DNA of 64,000 bases from Thalassobius sp050633445 (GCA_050633445.1 JBOEGN010000037.1:6998-70997); one strand, 5' to 3'; shown: positions 8,505-17,342, counted from the stretch's first letter. Program-made: numbers and translations. Notes: a model not told the origin generated them from the letters alone.

Positions 8505-8534
8505 GGTTGCCTCTGATACTGGTCAAGATAGGTA

Positions 8535-8549
8535 TGACGCTATACGTCT
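8535..8549. promoter_or_regulatory. Small palindrome between divergent genes
   Basis: GACG-CTATA-CGTC (8536-8548) lies midway between the divergent dehydratase and LOG genes, where an operator could serve both. The half-sites are short, so this is only suggestive. Confidence 0.2.
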
Positions 8550-8581
8550 GATAGTAAGGTGAAATTCAGGAAAGGCCAGTC

Positions 8582-9427
8582 ATGACCACAGAACGTCACA
8601 GCGCGTTTCGCGACGCTCGTACCGACCGAACCACCGCGCGCGAGGTGCCGGACACGCCGCAGACTCGCTCGCCTGCATACAAATTGGCCTTTGATGATCA
8701 GAGCTTTATGTGCCGGGACGAATTGCGCCCAGTGCGCCTGCAGCTGGAGCTGCTAAAGCCCGAAATGATGTTGGAAGAATACGGTGTCGAAAGCACAGTG
8801 GTTCTGTTCGGCGGCGCGCGCGTTCCTGCCCCTGAAAACAAGGATACCGCGCGCACGCAGACCTTGGCGGATTTGTCGAAATACTATGATGAGGCGCGCA
8901 AATTTGCGCAATTGGTGACGCGAGAGACCTTGAACAACGGACGTCACGACAACATCATCTGCACCGGCGGCGGGCCTGGCGTGATGGAGGCAGGCAACAA
9001 AGGCGCCGAAGAGGCAGGCGGCATCTCGATCGGGCTCAATATCGTGCTACCACACGAGCAAGCCCCGAATGCGCATGTGACGCCGGATCTGTGTTTTAAC
9101 TTCCACTACTTTGCGATCCGCAAAATGCATTTCCTGATGCGGGCTAATGCGATTTGCGTGTTTCCGGGTGGATTCGGCACCCTGGACGAGATGTTCGAGG
9201 CGCTGACCTTGATCCAGACAGGCCGGATGAAACGCGTGCCGTTCCTGTTGTTCGGGCAGGCGTTCTGGGACAAGATCATCAACTGGGAGGCGCTGGCAGA
9301 TGCCGGCACGATCAGCTCTGATGACCTGGATCTGTTTCGCTATGTCGAAACAGCCGAAGAGGCGTTCGAGGCCCTGCACAATTGGGATGGTGCGGGCCAG
9401 AAACGGGATGTGATTCCGGGCCGTTAG
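8582..9427 (+). CDS. LOG-family nucleotide phosphoribohydrolase-like protein
   Basis: This 281-residue Rossmann-fold protein belongs to the LOG ('lonely guy', TIGR00730) family. Characterised members cleave ribose-phosphate from (cytokinin) nucleoside monophosphates, and bacterial members also act on ordinary purine nucleotides. The family signatures are GGGPGVMEAGNKGA (residues 129-142) and PGGFGTLDEMFE (195-206). It carries about 70 extra N-terminal residues, as the long class of LOG proteins does. The stop codon TAG (9425-9427) overlaps the stop of the convergent small gene. Substrate is not deducible from sequence. Confidence 0.88.
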   Translation: MTTERHSAFRDARTDRTTAREVPDTPQTRSPAYKLAFDDQSFMCRDELRPVRLQLELLKPEMMLEEYGVESTVVLFGGARVPAPENKDTARTQTLADLSKYYDEARKFAQLVTRETLNNGRHDNIICTGGGPGVMEAGNKGAEEAGGISIGLNIVLPHEQAPNAHVTPDLCFNFHYFAIRKMHFLMRANAICVFPGGFGTLDEMFEALTLIQTGRMKRVPFLLFGQAFWDKIINWEALADAGTISSDDLDLFRYVETAEEAFEALHNWDGAGQKRDVIPGR

Positions 9428-9633
9428 TGCAGCAGCTCGGTCGGGACGGCGCAAATCTCTTGCTGACGCAGGTTTGCGATGACCTCGCCGTGGTCGGTGT
9501 CCATGACCTTGTAGCCATAGCCCTTCAGACGGAATTTCCATTCGCGCACGGACACGGATTTTTCGCGCTCGGCGCGGATCAGTTCCAGAACCGAGTTGGT
9601 CAGGTCGGGGGTGATGATTTCGATTTTCTGCAT
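9424..9633 (-). CDS. Small conserved-looking hypothetical protein (69 residues)
   Basis: This short ORF has an ATG at 9633 with GGAAGC upstream. The peptide (MQKIEIITPDLTNSVLELIR... then VREWKFRLKGYGYKVMDTD) reads like a compact alpha/beta domain with no signal peptide or membrane segment. Its stop codon (TTA on the plus strand, 9424-9426) overlaps that of the convergent LOG gene in a TTAG sequence. I do not recognise a family. Codon usage looks like its neighbours, which supports a real gene. Confidence 0.6.
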   Translation of the reverse strand: MQKIEIITPDLTNSVLELIRAEREKSVSVREWKFRLKGYGYKVMDTDHGEVIANLRQQEICAVPTELLH

Positions 9634-9693
9634 TGGACTGCTTCCAGTTTTAACTTGCTACTGGAAACAGTCTGTTGCCGGATTGAGGCCGGA

Positions 9694-9714
9694 AATGCCC
9701 CGGATTGGGGCATT
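9694..9714 (-). terminator. Hairpin downstream of rlmN
   Basis: AATGCCCC-GGATT-GGGGCATT is a perfect 8-bp stem about 37 bases after the rlmN stop codon. There is no T-run on either side, so it is a weak terminator or an RNA-stabilising hairpin. Confidence 0.35.
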
Positions 9715-9750
9715 AATGTGAAAATTTGAAACAGTTAGGGGGTTGGCACG

Positions 9751-10941
9751 CTATTGTTGCGGCATTCCCGCCTCTGCCTCGATCTGTTTGCGGGATTTAC
9801 GGGCGCGTTCGGTGGCCGATTTCAGCTGACCGCAGGCGGCCATGATATCTTCGCCACGCGGAGTACGGATCGGGCTGGCATATCCGGCCTTATAGATGAT
9901 GTCCGCGAACTTCTCGATCCGCGACCAATCGGAACGCTGATAGGGCGAGCCGGGCCATTCGTTGAACGGGATCAGGTTGATCTTGGCGGGAATGCCCTGG
10001 ATCAGCTTAACCAGCCGCCGCGCGTCTTCGTCCGTGTCGTTCACGTCTTTCAGCATCACATACTCAAAGGTGATGCGTTCCGAATTCGACAGCTTGGGAT
10101 AGGCGCGCAAGGCGTCCAGCAGTTCCTGAATGTTCCAACGTTTGTTGATCGGCACCAGAGTGTTACGTACCGCGTCCGTGGTCGCGTGGAAACTGACGGC
10201 CATCATGCAGCCGATCTCTTCGGCGCATTTGGCGATTTCGGGGACGACGCCGCTGGTCGACAGGGTGATGCGGCGGCGAGACAGGGAAATACCCTCGCCA
10301 TCCATCGCAATATTCATCGCGTCGCGCACATTGTCGAAGTTATACAGCGGTTCGCCCATGCCCATCAGCACGACGTTCGACAACAGACGCGGCCCGGCAT
10401 CGCCGGTGCCAACACCGGGCTGAGGCCATTCGTCCAGATCGTCACGCGCCATCATGATCTGACCCACAATCTCGCCCGAGGTCAGGTTCCGAACCAGTTT
10501 CTGCGTGCCGGTATGGCAGAACGAACAGGTCAGGGTGCAGCCAACTTGCGAGCTGACACACAGCGTGCCACGATCCGTTTCGGGGATATAGACGACCTCG
10601 ACCTCATGCCCGCCAGCAATGCGTACCAGGTATTTGCGGGTGCCGTCAGCGCTGACCTGCTTGCTGACCATCTCGGGGATTTCGATCACGAAATTCTCGG
10701 CCAATTGCGCACGATAGCCTTTGGCCAGATTGGTCATCACATCAAAGTCGCGCACGCCCCATTGATACAGCCATTGCCAGACCTGGTTTACCCGCATCTT
10801 GACCTGCTTTTCGGGCGTACCAATCGACAGCAACGCCTCGCGCAGCTGATCACGGGTGAGACCGACAAGATTCACCGGGCCTTCGGGGGCCTTGCGGGGA
10901 ATGGTCATTACGTCCTGGGTAATCGGAGCCTGGGCCGACAT
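9751..10941 (-). CDS. rlmN: 23S rRNA A2503 / tRNA A37 C2-methyltransferase (radical SAM)
   Basis: RlmN uses radical SAM chemistry to methylate C2 of A2503 in 23S rRNA and A37 in some tRNAs. The 396-residue length is normal. The [4Fe-4S] motif is CTLTCSFC with cysteines 135, 139 and 142. The C-terminal mechanistic cysteine is in MAACGQL near residue 372. Other family blocks include GMGEPLYNFDNV and LSTSGVVP. The gene stands alone, 122 bp from the IalB-like gene, whose terminator lies in between. Confidence 0.96.
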   Translation of the reverse strand: MSAQAPITQDVMTIPRKAPEGPVNLVGLTRDQLREALLSIGTPEKQVKMRVNQVWQWLYQWGVRDFDVMTNLAKGYRAQLAENFVIEIPEMVSKQVSADGTRKYLVRIAGGHEVEVVYIPETDRGTLCVSSQVGCTLTCSFCHTGTQKLVRNLTSGEIVGQIMMARDDLDEWPQPGVGTGDAGPRLLSNVVLMGMGEPLYNFDNVRDAMNIAMDGEGISLSRRRITLSTSGVVPEIAKCAEEIGCMMAVSFHATTDAVRNTLVPINKRWNIQELLDALRAYPKLSNSERITFEYVMLKDVNDTDEDARRLVKLIQGIPAKINLIPFNEWPGSPYQRSDWSRIEKFADIIYKAGYASPIRTPRGEDIMAACGQLKSATERARKSRKQIEAEAGMPQQ

Positions 10942-11020
10942 CGCGCTGTTCCTTTTTCGGGATGAGCCGGGGTCATACAGGATTCTTCGCAGAATGCCAA
11001 AACATATGTTTCAAACGACG

Positions 11021-11040
11021 AAACCCCCCGCAAAGGGGGA
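11021..11040 (-). terminator. Terminator after the IalB-like gene
   Basis: On the minus strand the stem TCCCCC / GGGGGG with a short TTTGC loop is followed by TTTCG. It lies about 25 bases after the stop of the gene ending at 11064. Confidence 0.6.
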
Positions 11041-11063
11041 TTTCCAAAGGTCAATTTCGGCGA

Positions 11064-11591
11064 TTACTTGCAGCGCTTGGCCGCTTCGTCCAATGCTGCG
11101 GTGAAGCCCAGCAACGAGAATTTGTCCTGCGTTTGCGTCCCCCGCGCGGATCGCGCCGTCAGAACAGCATCCTTACCGCGTTTCATCGCAGCAATGATTT
11201 TGGCATCCGCAGCCGAGGATTCAGACCAAGCCCATTCGCCTTCGCTGGTCAGCGCGTATTTTTCACCGTCCACCTCCAGCGTCACGGGAACACCCGGCGC
11301 AAAAGGATAACCGCCGGTAAAGGTGATCTGTCCTGACACACTGGCAGCAGGCCGGTAAAACGCCATCAACAAGATGTCACCGCGACGAACGGCGACCACG
11401 CGACCGTCCTTGGTGTTAACCGTTTCCTTGGGGGCCGAAACCGCCCAGCATTCCTTGGGGTCTTTGTCTTCAAAAACGCTCCAGGCGGTTTTGACCGCGA
11501 CCTGATTTTCGCTTGTGCTCTGTGCCCAAACGCCTGTTGCTGCCAATGCCATAACGGCGCCAGCAATAACTCGCACAAAAGGTGATCCCAT
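11064..11591 (-). CDS. Invasion-associated locus B (IalB) family periplasmic protein
   Basis: The start at 11591 gives 175 residues and places GGAGG at good spacing upstream; an ATG 15 bases earlier is less likely. A signal peptide (FVRVIAGAVMALAATGVWAQ) precedes a domain with the IalB pattern: CWAVSAPKE, then VRRGDILLMAFYRPAASVSGQITFTGGYPF, ending in a Cys (AKRCK). The two cysteines (about 47 and 174) could form a disulfide. The family was named from Bartonella, but homologues are widespread in free-living alphaproteobacteria with no shown role in invasion. Confidence 0.8.
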   Translation of the reverse strand: MGSPFVRVIAGAVMALAATGVWAQSTSENQVAVKTAWSVFEDKDPKECWAVSAPKETVNTKDGRVVAVRRGDILLMAFYRPAASVSGQITFTGGYPFAPGVPVTLEVDGEKYALTSEGEWAWSESSAADAKIIAAMKRGKDAVLTARSARGTQTQDKFSLLGFTAALDEAAKRCK

Positions 11592-11777
11592 TCTTCCAGC
11601 CTCCAAGCTGTAGATGCCTCAATGTTCTGATCGGCCGCCGTTTGCTTTTGTTTCTATCAGGCAGGCCAAATGTCTCGACCCGCATACAATAACGCGAAAG
11701 CGCCGGGGCGCGAAAGCCCCTTGGCGGAAAATCGCACAGAGTTGAACTTCGCCTAGTTTCAAAGCACCAACAGGCCA

Positions 11778-11850
11778 TTCTTTGCTCTGAAAATACTCAA
11801 ATGCCCGGCCTGTTTCAGGCGATGCATTTGGGTATTTTTACCAAGAAGAA
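11778..11850 (-). repeat. Palindromic intergenic repeat, copy 1
   Basis: The element has two arms. Positions 11778-11802 are identical in reverse complement to 16473-16497 (25 bases). Positions 11830-11850 match the reverse complement of 16426-16446 at about 20 of 21 bases (GGGTATTTTTACCAAGAAG in plus orientation). The arms are imperfect inverted repeats of each other around a variable centre. It starts 14 bases after the rppH stop and is in the opposite orientation to copy 2. Confidence 0.75.
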
Positions 11851-11863
11851 ACAAGCAAGACAG

Positions 11864-12346
11864 CTACAGAAAATCAGCGAATACGTTCAGAACCCGCGTG
11901 TAGACGTCGCGCTTGAAGGGCACGATGTTGTCGACCAGATCCACGGGCGCCATCCAGCGCCACCGGGAAAATTCAGGGTGATCTGTTTCGATATTTACGT
12001 CCGAATCCGTGCCAGTAAAGCGCAGCAGGAACCATTTCTGTTCCTGTCCACGATAGCGGCCCTTCCAAATGCGTGGCACCAGGTCATGCGGCAGATCGTA
12101 GGGCAGCCATTCTTCTGATTCGGCGGCTATTTCAACCAAGCGGGCAGGGACGCCGGTTTCCTCTTCCAATTCGCGCAGGGCGGCGTCGCGCGGGCTTTCG
12201 CCTTTGTCGATCCCGCCCTGAGGCATTTGCCACGCTGGGCCCGGGTTATCCAGGCGTTGGCCGACAAAGACGTGACCATCGGCATTCATCAGCATCACAC
12301 CCACGTTTTGACGGTAGGGCAGTTTCGCGATCTCTTCGGGTGTCAT
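11864..12346 (-). CDS. rppH: RNA pyrophosphohydrolase (Nudix)
   Basis: RppH removes pyrophosphate from 5'-triphosphorylated RNA, which triggers RNase E-dependent decay. The 160-residue size is normal. The Nudix box GX5EX7REUXEEXGU is intact at residues 44-66 (GGIDKGESPRDAALRELEEE, then TGV). Other family features are YRQNVGVMLMN at the N-terminus and WQMPQGG before the box. It lies immediately after ctpA on the minus strand with only two bases between, so it is probably the last gene of the gpmI-envC-ctpA-rppH operon. Confidence 0.93.
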   Translation of the reverse strand: MTPEEIAKLPYRQNVGVMLMNADGHVFVGQRLDNPGPAWQMPQGGIDKGESPRDAALRELEEETGVPARLVEIAAESEEWLPYDLPHDLVPRIWKGRYRGQEQKWFLLRFTGTDSDVNIETDHPEFSRWRWMAPVDLVDNIVPFKRDVYTRVLNVFADFL

Positions 12347-12348
12347 GG

Positions 12349-13683
12349 TCAGTCTTTCGTGTCGATGGCCGACAGGCCCTTAAGCAGGTCCAGCGCATAG
12401 GCCAGCTGGAAATCATCCTCGCGCAGCTTGGCGGCGGCTTCGGCTTTGGCGCGTTCGTCCTCGATCTGTTTGATCTCGTCTTCGGTCAGGCTGTCATTGG
12501 ACAAGGTGCCGCGCAGGTCGGCCTCGGACCGGGATTTACGCGTGGTTTCGGCCTCTTCCTCTTGGTCCACGGGGCGACGGGGCTGTTCAACCACGATATC
12601 TGGCGACACGCCCAGGTTCTGGATCGAGCGGCCAGACGGTGTGTAATACCGTGCAGTGGTCAGGCGCATGCCGCCGTCGCCGCGCAGGGGCATGACCGTC
12701 TGAACCGAGCCCTTGCCAAAGCTTTTGGTGCCGACAACGATCGCGCGGTGGTGGTCTTGCAGCGCCCCCGACACGATTTCCGACGCCGAGGCCGAGCCAC
12801 CGTTAATCAGAACCACGATCGGTTTGCCCTCGATCAGGTCACCGGGGGCGGCGTTGAAACGCTCGCCCTCTTCGGGGTTGCGGCCACGGGTCGAGACGAT
12901 CTCGCCGCTGTCAAGGAACGCGTCCGACAGCTGGATCGCCTGGGTCAGCAGCCCGCCGGGGTTGTTGCGCAGGTCCAGCACGATGCCATTGACCTTCTCC
13001 AGGCCTCCCAGTTCCTCGACGGCTTTGGTCAGCCCGTCCTGAACATTAGAGAAGGTCTGCTGATTGAAAGTGGTGACGCGGACAACGACCGAGTTGCCCT
13101 CGATCCGGGCGCGGGCGGCGGTCAGCTTGATGGTGTCGCGGATGATCGAGATTTCAAACGGTTCGGGTTCGCCTTCGCGCACGACGGTGATGATAATCTC
13201 GCTGCCCACGGGGCCGCGCATCAGATCGACCGCCTGGTCCAGGGTCAGACCCAGCAGGCTTTCGCCATCGACATGGGTGATAAAGTCGCCGGTTTCCACG
13301 CCCGCAGCCTGCGCTGGGGTGCCGTCCATCGGGGTGACAACGCGGACAAAGCCCTCTTCTTGTGTGACTTCGATGCCCAGACCGCCAAATTCGCCGCGGG
13401 TTTGCATACGCATGTCGGCGGCATCCTGCGGCGGCAGATAGCTGGAATGCGGATCCAAAGAGGTGAGCATGCCGTTGATCGCGGCCTCGATCAGCTTTTT
13501 CTCGTCCACTTCCTCGACATATTGCGCGCGGATGCGTTCGAAGATATCGCCGAACAGGTCCAGCTGTTCGTAGACGTTGGTCTTTTGGGCGCTTTCCTGG
13601 GCCAGCAACGGACCGGCCACTTGGGTGGTAACCAGAATACCTGCCAGCGTCCCGCTGACCGCAGCCATGACGAACTTCTTCAT
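12349..13683 (-). CDS. ctpA: C-terminal processing peptidase, S41 family
   Basis: This periplasmic serine protease (444 residues from the ATG at 13683) has a signal peptide/membrane anchor (MKKFVMAAVSGTLAGILVTT), a PDZ domain at about 95-170 (FGGLGIEVTQEEGF to GVETGDFITHVDG), and the S41 catalytic core. The Ser/Lys dyad is in NGGSASASE (Ser about 299-301) and KSFGKGSVQ (Lys about 324). The C-terminus is acidic and charged. Its ATG overlaps the stop of the upstream envC-like gene as ATGA. Next to an EnvC-type factor, a role in processing cell-wall hydrolases is plausible, by inference. Confidence 0.92.
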   Translation of the reverse strand: MKKFVMAAVSGTLAGILVTTQVAGPLLAQESAQKTNVYEQLDLFGDIFERIRAQYVEEVDEKKLIEAAINGMLTSLDPHSSYLPPQDAADMRMQTRGEFGGLGIEVTQEEGFVRVVTPMDGTPAQAAGVETGDFITHVDGESLLGLTLDQAVDLMRGPVGSEIIITVVREGEPEPFEISIIRDTIKLTAARARIEGNSVVVRVTTFNQQTFSNVQDGLTKAVEELGGLEKVNGIVLDLRNNPGGLLTQAIQLSDAFLDSGEIVSTRGRNPEEGERFNAAPGDLIEGKPIVVLINGGSASASEIVSGALQDHHRAIVVGTKSFGKGSVQTVMPLRGDGGMRLTTARYYTPSGRSIQNLGVSPDIVVEQPRRPVDQEEEAETTRKSRSEADLRGTLSNDSLTEDEIKQIEDERAKAEAAAKLREDDFQLAYALDLLKGLSAIDTKD

Positions 13684-14819
13684 GGGTTTCTTTTCCTCTT
13701 CATTACGAACCACTCGGCGGGGTCCACTGGCACGTTGTCCTGCCTGACCTCTATATAGAGCGTTTCTGACGCCTCAGTACCAGCCCCATCACTCGCCTGT
13801 GACAGAATTGCGCCGGCTTTGGCCTCTTGCCCACCCATCAGGCCTACGGGGCTACCGCCCGGCAAGACCTGACCAGCAGCACCGTAGACGGTTTCCAGCC
13901 CCGCGAAAACGAACAACAGCCCTGATTGAGGCTCAAGGATCATCACGTTGCCGTAATCCAGCAGCGGGCCGAGGTATCGAATCGTCGCAGCCGTGGGCGT
14001 GGTGACCAACGCGCGGGGCCGTGTGGCCAGCACCACGCCGGGCCGGGCGATTCCGGCGGCGTCTTCTTCGTAGGCGTCCAGCAACATGCGGCCCGGAACC
14101 GGCAGCGGCAGTTCACCCTTGCGGTGCGAGATGTCTGGCAAGCTGCCCTCGGCCTCATCCTCGGCGATGTCATACAAGCCACTGGCAAAGCCTTCCAAAG
14201 TTTCGGTCGACGAGATCAGGATCGCAGTTTTTATCGGGTCTTCGTTAAAACGGCGGGGCAGGTCCTTGCGGTCGGCCAGCGCCTGAGACAGCTCGGCCCG
14301 CGCGCGTTGCACCCCGTCCAGCCCACTTCGCAGCGTTTCGGCGGCGCTTTCTTGCAACAGGCGCAGGGTGCGGACCTCGTCCAGCTTGGCGCGCAGATCG
14401 GCGGCTTTGGCATTCAGCGCAGGGGTCACATCTGCCAGCAACATCCCGGCCCGCGCGGTGCCTGTCGGCCCGTCCGGGTGGATCATGGCCACGGGGGCAG
14501 GGGCCGCGCTGATGCCTTGCAAGACACCCAAAAGCTGCGCAACCTCGGCCTCGCGTATTTGCAATTCCTGGGTTAGCCGCGCCTCGCGCAAAGCGGCCTG
14601 ACGCAAGCCGTCACGCATGGCTTCCAACCCGTCCTCATAGGCTTTGAGCGTCACGGTGAGCGCTTTGACCCGGTCCCGCGCCGATTTCGCCTGAGACAGC
14701 GAGCTCGCGGCGTCCTCCAGCGCTTTGGCGGCTGCCCGCGCGGCTGTGGCCGGATCGGTCGTCGCCCCCAATGTCAGAGGCCAGAGGCAAAACGCCAAGA
14801 GAGCGAGAATGCGGATCAT
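13680..14819 (-). CDS. EnvC-like murein hydrolase activator (degenerate LytM)
   Basis: The 379-residue protein starts with a signal peptide (IRILALLAFCLWPLTLGA), followed by a long coiled coil (about 25-215, rich in Ala, Glu, Arg, Leu) and a C-terminal M23/LytM-like domain (about 240-370). The LytM zinc ligands are missing: the expected YAHL-type HxH site reads VFAGL, and no HxGxD block is present. This is the EnvC/NlpD pattern of non-enzymatic domains that activate amidases during division, usually through FtsEX. Both ends overlap neighbours by ATGA (gpmI upstream, ctpA downstream), so translation is coupled. Confidence 0.85.
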   Translation of the reverse strand: MIRILALLAFCLWPLTLGATTDPATAARAAAKALEDAASSLSQAKSARDRVKALTVTLKAYEDGLEAMRDGLRQAALREARLTQELQIREAEVAQLLGVLQGISAAPAPVAMIHPDGPTGTARAGMLLADVTPALNAKAADLRAKLDEVRTLRLLQESAAETLRSGLDGVQRARAELSQALADRKDLPRRFNEDPIKTAILISSTETLEGFASGLYDIAEDEAEGSLPDISHRKGELPLPVPGRMLLDAYEEDAAGIARPGVVLATRPRALVTTPTAATIRYLGPLLDYGNVMILEPQSGLLFVFAGLETVYGAAGQVLPGGSPVGLMGGQEAKAGAILSQASDGAGTEASETLYIEVRQDNVPVDPAEWFVMKRKRNP

Positions 14820-16336
14820 TCCAGCAGGCTTTTCCCTGTCATTTCATCGGGTTGATCCAGTCCCATCAGCTGCAACAAGCTGGGCGCCAGATCGGCCAGA
14901 CGTCCGCCGCTGCGCAGTTTTGCGCCCTCGGGGCCACCGACCAGAACCACGGGCACCGGGTTCGTCGTATGCGCGGTATGCGGGCCACCTGTCACCGGAT
15001 CGACCATGGTTTCACAGTTGCCATGGTCCGCGGTGACGATCATCGCGCCGCCAGCCTTTTCCAAGGCCTCGACCACGCGGGTCAGGCCCTGATCCACGGC
15101 CTCGCAGGCAGCCATAGCGGCCTTCAGATCGCCTGTATGTCCAACCATATCAGGGTTGGCATAGTTGGTGACGATCAGGTCATACCCGTCCTCGATGGCC
15201 TTGACGAAGGCATCCGTCACCTCGCCCGCGCTCATCTCGGGTTGCAGATCATAGGTCGCCACCTTGGGCGAGGCCGCCATGTAGCGATCTTCGCCCACTT
15301 CAGGGGCTTCCTTGCCGCCATTCAGGAAGAACGTCACATGCGGGTATTTTTCTGTCTCGGCCAGGTGGAACTGAGTCTTGCCCTTTTTGGCAACCCATTC
15401 ACCCAACGTATTGACGATGTCGCGCGACGGAAAAACCGTTTCCAGATAGGCATTATGTGCGTCGGAATATTCCACCATGCCCAACAGCGCTGTCCAATCG
15501 GGTCGCGTGCCGACGTCGAACGCATCAAAGCCCGGCTCTGCGATGGCACGCAAGATTTCGCGCGCACGGTCTGCACGGAAATTCAGGCAGAACACGCCGT
15601 CGCCGTCCTTGGCCCCGGCATAATCGCCGATGACTGTTGCTGTGATAAACTCGTCGCTTTCCTCGCGCTGATACGCTGCGTCCACCGCAGCATGCGCAGT
15701 GGCCGAGTGGCCGCCCTTGCCGTGGATCATGGCCTCGTAAGCCTCGCTGACACGTTCCCAACGGTTGTCGCGATCCATGGCGTAATACCGGCCGGTCACA
15801 GTGCCAATGCTGGCGTTTTCCGGCAGGGCCGCGGTCAGCTCTTCAAAGTAGGTAAAAGCCGATTTTGGCGCCACATCGCGCCCATCAGTCATGGCATGCA
15901 GCACGACAGGCACGCCAGCCTCTGCGATGGCCTGAATCGCCGCGATAATGTGGGTCAGGTGGCCATGCACCCCACCATCCGAAACCAAGCCCATCAGATG
16001 CGCGGTGCCGCCGGTTTCCTTCATCTTGTTGATGAACGCGACCAGCGACTCGTTGCGTTGAAACGAGCCTTCCTCGATCGCCAGGTCGATCTGTCCTAGG
16101 TCCATCGCCACCACGCGACCGGCACCAATATTCGTATGCCCGACCTCCGAGTTGCCCATCTGCCCGGTCGGCAGGCCGACATCGCGCCCATGCGTGATCA
16201 GAGTGTTGTTTGGACAGTCGGCCATCAGCCGGTCGAATGTCGGTGTCTGCGCCTGATAAGGGGCGTTGTTTTCAGTTTCCGAGGACAAGCCCCAGCCGTC
16301 CAGAATGCACAAAACAACAGGCTTCGGTGTGGTCAT
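14816..16336 (-). CDS. gpmI: 2,3-bisphosphoglycerate-independent phosphoglycerate mutase
   Basis: GpmI interconverts 3- and 2-phosphoglycerate in glycolysis and gluconeogenesis, using Mn2+ ions and a phosphoserine intermediate. The 506-residue length is normal. The nucleophile is Ser63 in GQMGNSEVGH. LCILDGWG at the N-terminus and TADHGNCE near the C-terminus carry metal ligands of the alkaline-phosphatase fold. It is the first gene of the coupled gpmI-envC-ctpA-rppH run. Placing a glycolytic gene ahead of cell-wall genes looks like shared transcription, not shared function. Confidence 0.96.
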   Translation of the reverse strand: MTTPKPVVLCILDGWGLSSETENNAPYQAQTPTFDRLMADCPNNTLITHGRDVGLPTGQMGNSEVGHTNIGAGRVVAMDLGQIDLAIEEGSFQRNESLVAFINKMKETGGTAHLMGLVSDGGVHGHLTHIIAAIQAIAEAGVPVVLHAMTDGRDVAPKSAFTYFEELTAALPENASIGTVTGRYYAMDRDNRWERVSEAYEAMIHGKGGHSATAHAAVDAAYQREESDEFITATVIGDYAGAKDGDGVFCLNFRADRAREILRAIAEPGFDAFDVGTRPDWTALLGMVEYSDAHNAYLETVFPSRDIVNTLGEWVAKKGKTQFHLAETEKYPHVTFFLNGGKEAPEVGEDRYMAASPKVATYDLQPEMSAGEVTDAFVKAIEDGYDLIVTNYANPDMVGHTGDLKAAMAACEAVDQGLTRVVEALEKAGGAMIVTADHGNCETMVDPVTGGPHTAHTTNPVPVVLVGGPEGAKLRSGGRLADLAPSLLQLMGLDQPDEMTGKSLLE

Positions 16337-16425
16337 ATCAAATGGGCTCCGTATTGGGTGCCAGGAATTTGCCCCGCTTCTACCCGCTTCGCGCGCCGGG
16401 GTGAACCTCTCAAACTACATCTGGC

Positions 16426-16497
16426 TTCTTCTTGGCAAAAATACCCCTTTCCGCGCGTTTGGCAGGCGTGGAATTTGAGTATTTTCAGAGCAAAGAA
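16426..16497 (+). repeat. Palindromic intergenic repeat, copy 2
   Basis: Left arm 16426-16446 (TTCTTCTTGGCAAAAATACC...) and right arm 16473-16497 match the two arms of the repeat at 11778-11850, in inverted orientation. The centres differ while total length is nearly equal (72 against 73 bases). It begins nine bases after the rlmH stop and upstream of gpmI. A BIME-like or mobile-palindrome origin is possible. Confidence 0.75.
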
Positions 16498-16506
16498 AGG
16501 TCGAGG

Positions 16507-16977
16507 TCAGGCGCGATGATAGGGGCTGCCTGCCAGGATCGAGGTCGCGCGGTATAATTGTTCACACAGCATGGCCCGTGCGAGCATATGCGGCCAGACC
16601 ATTTTGCCTAGTGAGACCGAGAAGTCTGCCTTGGCACGCAAGGATGGGTCGATACCATCTGCGCCGCCGATGACAAAAGCCAGGTCACTGCGGCCAGCGT
16701 CCCGCCATTTAGCCAGTTTTTGCGAAAATTCGGGTGAGCTGAGGACCGAGCCGCGTTCGTCCATCGTGCAAATGACGGCGCCTTTGGGGATTGCGCGTTC
16801 CAACAAAGCGGCTTCGGCTGACATGCCGCCGCCTTTTTTGTCCTCGACTTCGTTGATCTTGGCAGGCCCCAAGCCCAGCCCCCGACCCGTGCGGTCAAAG
16901 CGGGTCAGGTAGTCGTCGATCAACGCGCGTTCAGGCCCGGCGCGGAGCCGACCAACGGCGCAGATATGAACGCGCAT
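16507..16977 (-). CDS. rlmH: 23S rRNA (pseudouridine1915-N3)-methyltransferase
   Basis: RlmH is a small SPOUT methyltransferase that methylates pseudouridine 1915 in helix 69 of 23S rRNA on assembled 70S ribosomes. With the ATG at 16977 (MRVHICAVGRLRAGPE) it is 156 residues, the normal length. The SAM-binding knot is visible as FVIGGADGID (101-110) and the C-terminal LYRATSILAGSPYHRA is characteristic. Its ATG overlaps the rsfS stop by one base (TGATG), the usual rsfS-rlmH pairing in bacteria. Confidence 0.95.
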   Translation of the reverse strand: MRVHICAVGRLRAGPERALIDDYLTRFDRTGRGLGLGPAKINEVEDKKGGGMSAEAALLERAIPKGAVICTMDERGSVLSSPEFSQKLAKWRDAGRSDLAFVIGGADGIDPSLRAKADFSVSLGKMVWPHMLARAMLCEQLYRATSILAGSPYHRA

Positions 16978-17342
16978 CAGCTGTCGGCTGTCGTGGTGCC
17001 CGCCGGAAGCCACATCTTTTCGATCTGATAGAATTCGCGCACTTCTGGGCGAAAGACATGCACGATCACGTCACCGGTGTCGATCAGGACCCAATCACCG
17101 GTGTCTTTGCCTTCGACCTTCGAGACACGACCGAAGTCATGCTTCACACGTTCCACCAGCTTTTCCGAGATCGCAGCAACCTGACGCGAGGACCGTCCCG
17201 AGCAGATCACCATATAGTCGCCAATGGAGGTTTTCCCGCGCAGATCAATCTGCACGATATCTTCGGCTTTGTCGTCGTCGAGAGATGTGAGAATACGTGC
17301 AAGCAGCTTTTCGCTGGTTGCGTCAGCAGCAGATGCCGTCAT
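16977..17342 (-). CDS. rsfS: Ribosome silencing factor RsfS
   Basis: RsfS (Iojap/DUF143 family) binds L14 on the 50S subunit and blocks joining with 30S during starvation. The 121-residue protein has the family core DDDKAEDIVQIDLRGKTSIGDYMVICSGRSSRQVAAISE followed by KVEGKDTGDWVLIDTGDVIVHVFRPEVREFYQIEKMW. Some lines here are long family blocks split for reading: the SGRSSRQ and DWVLID segments are the best markers. It is the first gene before rlmH, with a promoter candidate about 100 bases upstream. Confidence 0.95.
   Translation of the reverse strand: MTASAADATSEKLLARILTSLDDDKAEDIVQIDLRGKTSIGDYMVICSGRSSRQVAAISEKLVERVKHDFGRVSKVEGKDTGDWVLIDTGDVIVHVFRPEVREFYQIEKMWLPAGTTTADS

Noticed and set aside
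12073..13758. A 561-codon plus-strand frame opposite ctpA and rppH
   Set aside because: It is antisense to genes with intact active-site motifs and has no ribosome-binding site or recognisable domain.
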